Origin: a bacterium
GTDB taxonomy: Bacteria; Bacteroidota; Bacteroidia; Bacteroidales; Bacteroidaceae
Reading direction: 5' to 3'
Assembly (NCBI GenBank): GCA_004559785.1
Contig: SFXD01000021.1
Coordinates: 1 to 27,936 of the forward strand
DNA: 27,936 bases
In this document: one piece after another, positions 22,532-27,936 of the stretch
How the letters are laid out: each line of letters opens with the position of its first letter
Position numbering within the stretch: the stretch's first letter is position 1
Notes under the pieces: model-generated
Told to the model about the DNA's origin: nothing
Seen by the model: only the letters and a program-made list of their open reading frames with translations
Database searches by the model: none
Made by a program: the position numbers and the translations under genes

Positions 22532-23568
22532 GTTTCGATGTGTTTTAAAGGGAGGAGAGGTGAGCAATGAGAGATGGGCTGTGAGAGACCCCCTCTGTCC
22601 CCCTGTTTAGGGGGAAGAGAGATGAGCGATGAGCAATGGGCCGTGGGCTGTGGGCTTTGTTGCAGGTAGTATTCCGAGAAGTCCTTGCAGTCGGGAGGCA
22701 GGTGGTGGTGTACGAGTCGTGGCAGCATGCGTGCGAGCTGCATGAAGAGGCGTTCGCCCGGTGCGTCCCTGTCGGGGTACATGTGGAAGGAGAGTCCCAG
22801 CGGTGAGCCGGCAAGGGCGAGCAGCAGCTGCCTGTCGCCCGGCGAGAGCAGGGTGGCGGACGGTATCGCCATCGCCTTGCGTCCGGAGGAGAGCATCGCC
22901 CAGCAGTCGGAGCATCCCTCGGTGAGCCATAGTTCGTCTCCCTTCCCGAGCCTCGGTAGTATGGGCAGGTTGTAGATACCGCACCGGCTGCCTTGCGGGA
23001 AGCGGAAGCGCGGCTGTCCGCCTCCCTCGGGGGCGAGGTTGCGGTTCTGCACTCCCGTCAGCCTCCCCTGTGCGTCGTAGTAGGGTATCTGCAGCCAGGG
23101 CGTTCCCTTACGGTCTCGCCACGAGGTGAGCCTGCACCATGCCACCACCCTCGGGTCGAGCCTGCGCCTGTCGAAGAGGAAGGTGCGTGCCTCCTGTGAG
23201 AGCCACGGGCGCAGGAAGTAGGGTTCGTACCTGCCTGCGTCGAACGGACGGGGAGCATCCTCCTTTCTGCCCCCCTGCTTAGGGTCGATGGGGGGCATGA
23301 TGTGCGGCGAGCCGTCTGCCAGCCAGCGGCATGCCTCCGTGAAGGAGAGTCCGAGGTGGAGCATGACGAGGTCGATGGTGCCCATTGCCCTGTCCATGCA
23401 GGCGAAGCACCGGCAGAGGTTCCTTCGGCGGTCGAAGGAGAGGCTTGCCTTATGGTCGTCGTGGAAGGGGCACAGGCACTTGTGCCCCTGGGTGAGCCTA
23501 AGTCCGAGCCGCTCTGCGACCCCCTCTATCGGGAGGTCGCGGAGCCTTTGAAGTTCATACTTATCCAT
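22528..23568 (-). CDS. CHC2 zinc-finger / TOPRIM DNA primase with repeat-derived tail
   Basis: A 346-residue DnaG-like primase of the type carried by mobile elements. The CHC2 zinc site is Cys33, His36, Cys54, Cys57 (CPFHDDHKASLSF and CRCFACM). The TOPRIM domain has ELWLTEGCSDCWAM (Glu217) and the D-x-D of MYPDRDAPGE (Asp266, Asp268). It is shorter than chromosomal DnaG and lacks the helicase-binding C-terminus. From about residue 305 the sequence is not primase-like: the PTAHCSSLISLPPKQGDRGG stretch and what follows are translated composite repeat copy 4. The last codons (KHIET) overlap the DUF4248 start. It begins 7 bases after the DUF3987-like gene. The stretch DPKQGGRKE near residue 97 may be an older, decayed repeat copy. 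Confidence 0.88.
   Translation of the reverse strand: MDKYELQRLRDLPIEGVAERLGLRLTQGHKCLCPFHDDHKASLSFDRRRNLCRCFACMDRAMGTIDLVMLHLGLSFTEACRWLADGSPHIMPPIDPKQGGRKEDAPRPFDAGRYEPYFLRPWLSQEARTFLFDRRRLDPRVVAWCRLTSWRDRKGTPWLQIPYYDAQGRLTGVQNRNLAPEGGGQPRFRFPQGSRCGIYNLPILPRLGKGDELWLTEGCSDCWAMLSSGRKAMAIPSATLLSPGDRQLLLALAGSPLGLSFHMYPDRDAPGERLFMQLARMLPRLVHHHLPPDCKDFSEYYLQQSPQPTAHCSSLISLPPKQGDRGGLSQPISHCSPLLPLKHIET
22585..22617 (+). repeat. Composite repeat, copy 4, inside the primase reading frame
   Basis: A 33-bp core identical to copies 1 and 5. On its right, degenerate 7-bp units (GAGATGA, GCGATGA, GCAATGG, GCCGTGG, GCTGTGG) run to about 22655; on its left are GCAATGA and GAGATGG. It is translated in the frame that reads LPPKQGDRGGL and forms the primase C-terminus. 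Confidence 0.85.
23271..23284 (+). repeat. Possible decayed composite-repeat core within the primase
   Basis: CCCCCTGCTTAGGG matches the core centre CCCCCTGTTTAGGG with one change and is followed by a G run (GGGGGG at 23290). No 7-bp units flank it, so it may be chance in GC-rich coding DNA. Confidence 0.3.
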
Positions 23569-23575
23569 TCGTCAC

Positions 23576-24892
23576 TCAGTCTTTCACAGGATTACCTTTC
23601 AGATACTCGTCAGTCTTGCTGTATAGTCCCGTCTGGCAGCTGTAGGTTACAAACTTGCGGAACACCCATTTACGCAACTGGCTATTGGCTCCCTCCCTGT
23701 CCTTACCGAGTTCCACACGCAGAGCCTCCAGCTGTGCCAAGTTGAATGTGTCCGGAAGGTCGTCCAGCATGTTCTTCGGTCCGCGTCGTTGAGCCTCGCT
23801 CATTGTGTCGGCATCCTTGCCGAGCAGGTCGGCGAAGACCTGCATCTTGCTCCAGATGTCGTGGTAGACGAGCCATTCCACCAGTTCGCCCATGGAGGGC
23901 GTCCACTCCTGTGCGTTGAGCAGCCACATCACGCATCCTGCCTTCCATGCCGAGAGGACTGCCCGCTTCGATACGTCCCACAGCACGTCGTCGTCGGCCA
24001 GGTCGGCCATCTGCGCCATGTCCTCAGCCAGCCTGTCGGCGAGGCGGTTGAGCGGCCTTACCACGAAGCGCCCCCTGCATTCGCCCAGCCGGCGTAGGTA
24101 GCTGTCGAGGCGTGCGAGGAACTCGTCGCCGTAGGTTCCCTGCCGTGGAATGCGGCCATCGCGGCTGGTGCGGGCCTTGTAGGAGAAGACCATTCGCCCG
24201 AAGGTGCCCGTGAACAGGTCGTTCCTGTAGAACCTGCGCGTGGCGAAAGGTGTGCTGCTGATGGTGATGTTTGCCCTGAGGACGGGGTTTCCGGTCACGC
24301 CGTCGGCCGTGGCGCGCAGGGCTCCGGCACGCTGGCGGTCGTAGATGTTGCGCAGCATGTGGCTCACCTGGGCGTGCCCGCCGCACATGCGGTCGGCCAT
24401 CTCCACCTCGGGCAGGTTGAGGTACTGGGTGCGGCCGCCAAGATTCTCACACGCCATGCTGTTGAGGATGAAGGCTGGATTCGTGACGTCCGAGGGCGGA
24501 AACCAGAAGGCAACGTCCGGCCGCACAGGCTTCTCCTTGTTGGCCGACTTGGTCTTCACCTGCTTCTGCCACTCAACGAGCTTCTTCAGCTCCGCCTCAT
24601 CGTGAGCACGGAAATCACGGCAAATAGCTTCTACCAAATTGCTGAACTGACCCTTGTTGCAGCCCGAATCGGCAACCAGGTTGGCCATCATGCCGCACAA
24701 TTCCTTCCATGTTAGGTCAGGGTACTGGAATTCCGTGCCGCTGACGTGGGCAGCCAGTACGGGGAAAAGCATCGGAACGAGCGGTGCGTGCATGTCTTTA
24801 GACACCTGCGAGAGCAGGATTTTGATACATTCTGTCCCTTTTCCCAGGTATGGCATCTTGGGGGCAGTCTTGCTTGAAATATTGTAAGTCAT
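23576..24892 (-). CDS. DUF3987-like protein with degenerate P-loop
   Basis: A 438-residue protein, probably the DUF3987-like partner often found beside such primases. It opens MTYNISSKTAPKMPYLGKGT. Where DUF3987 proteins have a Walker A of the SGxGKS kind, this one has ADSGCNKGQFSN, with Asn for the Gly before Lys and Gly for the Ser after it. Later segments fit the family layout: YLNLPEVEMADRM, then HMLRNIYDRQRAGALRATAD, ITISSTPFATRR and FTGTFGRMVFSYKAR. The C-terminal half is helical. ATP hydrolysis is doubtful; a loader or structural role with the primase is possible. It follows the inverted-repeat region by about 37 bases, with no TAnnTTTG box in between. Family assignment is by eye. Confidence 0.6.
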   Translation of the reverse strand: MTYNISSKTAPKMPYLGKGTECIKILLSQVSKDMHAPLVPMLFPVLAAHVSGTEFQYPDLTWKELCGMMANLVADSGCNKGQFSNLVEAICRDFRAHDEAELKKLVEWQKQVKTKSANKEKPVRPDVAFWFPPSDVTNPAFILNSMACENLGGRTQYLNLPEVEMADRMCGGHAQVSHMLRNIYDRQRAGALRATADGVTGNPVLRANITISSTPFATRRFYRNDLFTGTFGRMVFSYKARTSRDGRIPRQGTYGDEFLARLDSYLRRLGECRGRFVVRPLNRLADRLAEDMAQMADLADDDVLWDVSKRAVLSAWKAGCVMWLLNAQEWTPSMGELVEWLVYHDIWSKMQVFADLLGKDADTMSEAQRRGPKNMLDDLPDTFNLAQLEALRVELGKDREGANSQLRKWVFRKFVTYSCQTGLYSKTDEYLKGNPVKD

Positions 24893-24929
24893 TGTAAATC
24901 TGTTTTTTATATGAATTAATAATAGCCAA

Positions 24930-25083
24930 GCGTTCCAGTTGTTCCAGTTGTTCCAGTTTTATTTCTGCTGTTCCATCCTTCCATTATATGATATAACTAT
25001 TTATATATTAATTAGTTATATAGTGTATAGAAAGGTGTTTTGCTGTCCGAAATTAATTGGAACAACTGGAACAACTGGAACGC
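24930..25083. repeat. Paired inverted 9-bp iteron arrays flanking AT-rich DNA
   Basis: The left arm (24930-24955) is made of 9-bp GTTCCAGTT units in tandem. The right arm (25058-25083) is its perfect 26-bp inverse, ACTGGAACA-type units. Between them are 102 bases rich in A and T, including ATATAACTATTTATATATT, with one further GTTCCA at 24970. Iterons beside an AT-rich segment next to a primase gene suggest a replication origin or a binding region for an operon protein. On the minus-strand RNA the arms could also form a long stem between two genes. Confidence 0.85.
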
Positions 25084-25091
25084 CATGACCG

Positions 25092-25697
25092 TCAACACTC
25101 ACCGGCATCCTCCCTCCCTACGTGGCACAGGGCGAGTGCCTCCTTCACCTCCTGCCCCACCGCGTGGGCGTATGCCTCGTCGTCGAGCCCCGGCGGGAAG
25201 GGCAGCTCCTTGAAGTTGAGCCTGAGGTGTCCGTCCCCTTCCCTTCTGGTTAGGGTGACGTAGCGTCCGTCGAAGATGCGCGGGTTGCGCCTCTGGGGCT
25301 TGGCTGGAGGGTCCTCGGTGAAGAGGGCGTCGCCCGTGTCCCTCACTACCAGCCGCCCGTGGTATGGCTTGCCGAGCCTTGGCTGGGGGTCGGCGCGGAG
25401 CCGCGTCCATAGGTCGATGCCGAGGAGGGGTGAGCCGTGAGAGACCCCCTCTGTCCCCCTGTTTAGGGGGAAGAGCTGTGAGCTGTGAGCCGTGGGCTCT
25501 CCCCCGAAGTCCCCGTAGTAGGGCGGCAGGCTACGCAGCAGCCTTCCGAAGGGAGTGTCTTCCTGAGCCATCCTCTGCAGGATGCCGCCTGGGGTGCGTT
25601 GCTCGTCGTGTGTGGATGCAGGTCGTGCCTGCCTTGTGCGGCCTTGCTCCCTCTCTTCTCCCCGGGTAGCATTGGCCTTGCTTTCGATAGTAGACAT
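25092..25697 (-). CDS. Hypothetical protein interrupted in frame by a composite repeat
   Basis: A 201-residue protein I do not recognise. The N-terminus is polar and charged (SKANATRGEEREQGRTRQAR). The conserved-looking part begins GGILQRMAQEDTPFGRLLR, breaks at about residues 67-91, where PTAHSSQLFPLNRGTEG is translated repeat copy 5, and resumes IDLWTRLRADPQPRLGKPYHG. It then continues IFDGRYVTLTR and LRLNFKELPFPPGLDDEAY. No membrane segment or catalytic motif is visible. It has a textbook promoter at 25820-25850 and is the first gene of the leftward accessory operon, ending 9 bases before the inverted iteron region. Confidence 0.7.
   Translation of the reverse strand: MSTIESKANATRGEEREQGRTRQARPASTHDEQRTPGGILQRMAQEDTPFGRLLRSLPPYYGDFGGEPTAHSSQLFPLNRGTEGVSHGSPLLGIDLWTRLRADPQPRLGKPYHGRLVVRDTGDALFTEDPPAKPQRRNPRIFDGRYVTLTRREGDGHLRLNFKELPFPPGLDDEAYAHAVGQEVKEALALCHVGREDAGEC
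25431..25502 (+). repeat. Composite repeat, copy 5, inserted inside a gene
   Basis: The core (25441-25473) is identical to copies 1 and 4. To its right are GCTGTGA, GCTGTGA, GCCGTGG units and to its left TGAGCCGTGA. The inserted stretch of about 72 bases keeps the reading frame of the surrounding gene, in the frame that reads FPLNRGTEGV. Confidence 0.85.
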
Positions 25698-25819
25698 TGT
25701 GTGATGTCCTTTCCGGGAATGGCCTCGGTCTCACACGAGGGTCCCTCCATGGCAACCGTGGAAAGTGAGACTGGCCTACGGTCCGTCGCTTGGCCGTTTT
25801 TCCGTGTTGCTTGGTGATG

Positions 25820-25850
25820 CAAAGGTACGCACTTCCGCCCGTGCCGCCAA
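25820..25850 (-). promoter_or_regulatory. Bacteroidetes sigma-70 promoter for the accessory operon
   Basis: Minus-strand TACCTTTG (25820-25827) with TTG (25848-25850) 20 bases upstream. The leader to the ATG at 25697 is about 117 bases. Confidence 0.75.
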
Positions 25851-26065
25851 GGGAATTTCCGACACGCCGCTGCCCCCTGTGCCCGCCAAGGGACGGGCAT
25901 TTACGGCGGCGCAGGGACGAGGTTTTAGCCCTTCACGGGAAGTTTTCCCGCCCCATCCCGGCGGTGCGTGTGAAAAGTCGTGCCCTTGGAGGGAAAGTCT
26001 GAGGTTCCGGTGGAAAACTTCCGCGACGAGGCCCGGTCTTGGCGCAGGTGGGCGTAGTCTTGGCG
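25851..26065. other. GC-rich spacer with short inverted repeats, no gene called
   Basis: About 215 bases between the operon promoter and the terminator of the next gene. It contains CGGGAA-GTT-TTCCCG (25936-25950), an 11-bp inverted pair GGAAGTTTTCC / GGAAAACTTCC (near 25938 and 26012), and a repeated CTTGGCGCA unit at the right end. Two opposed frames cross it but lack promoters and have composition typical of chance frames in GC-rich DNA. Confidence 0.5.
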
Positions 26066-26099
26066 CAAAAAAAAAGGATTGGCGTAGTCGTGCCAATCC
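26066..26099 (-). terminator. Strong intrinsic terminator after the 402-residue gene
   Basis: On the minus strand GGATTGGC pairs with GCCAATCC (8 bp, 8-base loop), followed by nine T. It starts 30 bases after the stop at 26130 and separates this gene from the accessory operon. Confidence 0.9.
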
Positions 26100-26129
26100 A
26101 AAACCTGCTCGTCCGGGGGAGGGCCGTTG

Positions 26130-27338
26130 TCAGAAGTCTACCGCCTCCATGGGCTTGCCTCCCTCGCCGGAGGACAGTCTTTCCACCATTTCGTCAATAC
26201 GGGCATGGAACTTGCCGTTGTCGAGGCTCGACTTCCATGGCTCGTGCAGCAACGTGTTCTTCGCCGTGTTCACGGAATTGGTCTTCACGGGGGGATAGCC
26301 GCCCTTGTACACCTTGTTGAAAAACTCCTCGACGAAAGCCCTGACCTTGCCGTCCTGCCCTTTCCCGATGCCGCACCACAGCATGAACGACGCCACGCAT
26401 TGTGCCGAGTGCCGTGCGTGGTGCCTGCCCTTGTGCGCACCCTCCTCCAGCTCGTCGAAGTGCCCGGCCACGAGCCTCGCCTTGCGTGCCATTTCCTTGC
26501 CGCCGTCGCCGAAGAGCCACTTCTCCACGTCGGTCATCTTGTCCTCCTTGGTCATCTCGGAGTGTATCACGTGTATCTGGAAACCACCTTCGTCCACCGT
26601 GTGGAAGCCCCTGCAGACGAACTCCTCCTCCGACCTTGCCTGCCCACGCCCCATGCCGAACTCGGACGTAGGCTGGTAGTTGGCAATCTTGTAGTGCCTG
26701 ATCACCAGCTGCGTGCTTTCGAGCATCTCCCGGTAGTACTCGCGGTAGAGCTTCATGCATCGCTCGGGCGAGAGCCTGATGTTCCTCTCCTCCTTAATGA
26801 CCTCGTTGCAGAGGCAGATGCAGCTTACCAGCAGGTAGTAGAACTCCTTCAGTTGCCGGTACAGTCCGTCAACGCATTCGTCGTAGGTCTCCGTGCCGTG
26901 CACCTGACCGGACTTGTAGTCCTCGCGCATCCGCCTCCGCATCTCCTTCGGCCTGCATGCCCGCCTTGTCTGTCCCGTCGGCGCGTCGTCCCTGCTGTCG
27001 CGGACGTAACGCCGGAAATTCTTGTAGGCACGCTTTGCCGCCGTTATGGTGGAGCGTATCTGCCCGAAGAGGCTGGCGGCCTTCGTGAAGCAATCGTTGT
27101 TGTTGGTGGCATACCGGCGGTTGAAGGTCTTCGACAGTTCATAAAGGGCTTCGAACTCCCGCTGCAATATCGCCTGGTACTGCTTAACGAACTCCGTTAT
27201 TCCGAGTACCTGCTCCTTCGTAATGTCGCAGTTGTCTACTTGCCTCAGGCTGTCTTCGCTCACGAACCTGCGTGCCGCATCCATTATGGATTGCAGTTCC
27301 CTCTCGTCATTGTCCACGATTGTGGTATATAATGGCAT
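26130..27338 (-). CDS. Hypothetical 402-residue protein, monocistronic
   Basis: A cytosolic, mostly helical protein with no family I recognise. It begins MPLYTTIVDNDERELQSIMD. Long charged helices follow (ITEFVKQYQAILQREFEALYELS), then a basic stretch rich in Arg and Lys (RRACRPKEMRRRMREDYKSG, near residue 130). A Cys-rich helix (YYLLVSCICLCNEV) comes next, and the C-terminal part contains FVEEFFNKVYKGG and PVKTNSVNTAKNTLLHEPW. The basic patch could contact nucleic acid. A mirror-image frame covers the same DNA on the plus strand, but its composition (His, Val and Leu excess) marks it as a shadow. Minus-strand coding is supported by a strong terminator downstream and a -7 box upstream. Confidence 0.75.
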   Translation of the reverse strand: MPLYTTIVDNDERELQSIMDAARRFVSEDSLRQVDNCDITKEQVLGITEFVKQYQAILQREFEALYELSKTFNRRYATNNNDCFTKAASLFGQIRSTITAAKRAYKNFRRYVRDSRDDAPTGQTRRACRPKEMRRRMREDYKSGQVHGTETYDECVDGLYRQLKEFYYLLVSCICLCNEVIKEERNIRLSPERCMKLYREYYREMLESTQLVIRHYKIANYQPTSEFGMGRGQARSEEEFVCRGFHTVDEGGFQIHVIHSEMTKEDKMTDVEKWLFGDGGKEMARKARLVAGHFDELEEGAHKGRHHARHSAQCVASFMLWCGIGKGQDGKVRAFVEEFFNKVYKGGYPPVKTNSVNTAKNTLLHEPWKSSLDNGKFHARIDEMVERLSSGEGGKPMEAVDF

Positions 27339-27524
27339 CTTGGTCCCCTCCTTCCTTGATAAATGTCCTTCACAATCTTTTTGTTTTCAGGTATCGACAC
27401 AAAGGTCAACTCCCCCTCACATTATTCCGGCAAAAATACCGCCTGGGGTCCTTTCACCTCGGGGGATATGGCCGTCGTGCCCCCAGGCTTGCACGAAGCA
27501 GGGAGTGTTTTCGCTGCAAAGTTA
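27339..27524 (-). promoter_or_regulatory. Promoter and long structured leader of the 402-residue gene
   Basis: Minus-strand TAACTTTG (27517-27524) fits the -7 box but has no clear -33 partner. Transcription from about 27510 gives a leader of roughly 170 bases. Near its 5' end GCCTGGGG (27441-27448) and CCCCAGGC (27481-27488) form an 8-bp stem around a 32-base loop. This could be a regulatory RNA element or a protein site. Confidence 0.45.
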
Positions 27525-27619
27525 CGCATTTTTCCGGTACGCCCTGTGTACGGCATGGGAAAATATGCAGAAAATTTAAATTAATCGTTCCCCATGCCCA
27601 GACTTCCGGAATAATGTCG

Positions 27620-27627
27620 TACATTTG
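27620..27627 (+). promoter_or_regulatory. -7 box of a rightward promoter
   Basis: TACATTTG in the context GTACATTTGCACCCGC, a common Bacteroidetes -7 context. The -33 region lacks TTG at the right distance. Initiation near 27633 leaves about 41 bases before the ATG at 27674. Confidence 0.55.
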
Positions 27628-27673
27628 CACCCGCTTTTTCAGGGATTTGCTTTCACTGCAAAAAATATTTACG

Positions 27674-27936
27674 ATGCGAACTGATGAGTTGGGTACAAAC
27701 CACCCCATCTTTTCTTTTTTCGACAGTCCCTGTCTTCGTCATAGGGTGCTCCACAATGGCTCGTTCTGCCAGTTGCCTGATGGGAAGCCCAATGCGAGGA
27801 GGGACTGCGAAGTGGATGCTGGCATTTACGAAGTTAGCTTGCATGATATGTGGCATTTCCATACTTTTGCAGCTGATTATAGGCGAAATTGTAGCGGAAA
27901 GACGTGCAAAAACATGAAAATGATAAGAATATGGAT
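27674..27936 (+). CDS. Start of an unknown protein running off the right edge
   Basis: An open frame of 87 codons without a stop, beginning MRTDELGTNHPIFSFFDS and continuing HDMWHFHTFAADYRRN to the edge. It is rich in Cys and His, and I recognise no family. It is favoured over two opposed short frames (27684-27917 plus, 27653-27862 minus) because a -7 box lies 47 bases upstream and the frame stays open to the end. The same frame has a second possible start at 27914 (MKMIRIW), which would fit the separate promoter at 27839-27869. Either way a gene probably begins here. Confidence 0.4.
   Translation, partial: MRTDELGTNHPIFSFFDSPCLRHRVLHNGSFCQLPDGKPNARRDCEVDAGIYEVSLHDMWHFHTFAADYRRNCSGKTCKNMKMIRIW
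27839..27869 (+). promoter_or_regulatory. Consensus rightward promoter near the window edge
   Basis: TTG (27839-27841), a 20-base spacer and TACTTTTG (27862-27869) fit the pattern very well. It would drive a gene starting at 27914 in the same frame as the longer reading from 27674. Confidence 0.55.

Noticed and set aside
22305..23568. A frameshift at the end of the primase gene
   Set aside because: The odd C-terminus is fully explained by in-frame translation of the composite repeat, and the ATGA overlap with DUF4248 is intact.
24893..25091. IS or transposon terminal inverted repeats around 24930-25083
   Set aside because: The enclosed 102 bases are too short for a transposase, each arm is internally repetitive in 9-bp units, and no target duplication was seen. 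Iterons are a better description.
25765..26298. A 177-codon plus-strand frame across the GC-rich spacer
   Set aside because: It crosses the operon promoter, the terminator and the end of the 402-residue gene, and lacks any promoter or recognisable domain.
26127..27332. A 401-codon plus-strand frame mirroring the 402-residue minus-strand gene
   Set aside because: The minus strand has a -7 box, an AT-rich leader, a strong terminator and ordinary helical protein composition. The plus frame looks like antisense of coding DNA.

Overview
The window looks like chromosomal DNA of a Bacteroidales bacterium, most likely a Prevotella-like member of the Prevotellaceae. The evidence is the family content (DUF2147 protein, BACON-like lipoprotein, Tat-exported Gfo/Idh/MocA protein, HU-HIG protein, 'smalltalk' protein, DUF4248) and the promoters. 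Many intergenic gaps carry the Bacteroidetes sigma-70 pattern: TTTG/TTG, then 19-20 bases, then TAnnTTTG. The assignment rests on content and promoter style, not on a marker gene.

Positions 1-18,000 read as core genome. There is a chaperone pair (partial htpG, clpC) with a small unknown gene upstream, then an outer-membrane barrel protein. A threonine operon follows (thrA, an ApgM-like protein that probably serves as homoserine kinase, thrC). Next come a COG2509-type FAD protein, radA convergent with it, a DUF2147 protein, dapA, and ligA divergent from dapA. A BRCT-like protein sits tail to tail with ligA and is coupled to a BACON-like lipoprotein. A small HARE-HTH-like protein reads rightward from 18083.

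Positions 18494-20969 hold a two-gene cassette for an exported sugar oxidoreductase and a lipoprotein sugar isomerase. Its arginine codon choice (CGC rather than AGG) differs from ligA, which suggests a different history.

Positions 21049-27338 are an accessory module read leftward. In order of transcription it contains a 402-residue unknown protein with its own long leader and terminator, a 201-residue unknown protein, a DUF3987-like protein with a degenerate P-loop, a CHC2/TOPRIM primase, a DUF4248 protein, an HU-HIG DNA-binding protein, and a 38-residue smalltalk protein followed by a strong terminator. Between the 201-residue gene and the DUF3987-like gene, a 26-bp perfect inverted repeat built of 9-bp GTTCCAGTT units flanks 102 bp of AT-rich DNA. 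This is an attractive candidate for a replication origin or operator. The same module, and no other part of the window, is colonised by at least five copies of a composite repeat: a 33-bp hairpin core plus arrays of 7-bp units. One copy is inserted in frame inside the 201-residue gene, one forms the C-terminus of the primase, and one supplies the stop codon of DUF4248. No integrase, transposase, capsid gene, CRISPR array or tRNA was seen.

The right edge (27620-27936) has one or two rightward promoters and the start of a gene that runs off the window.
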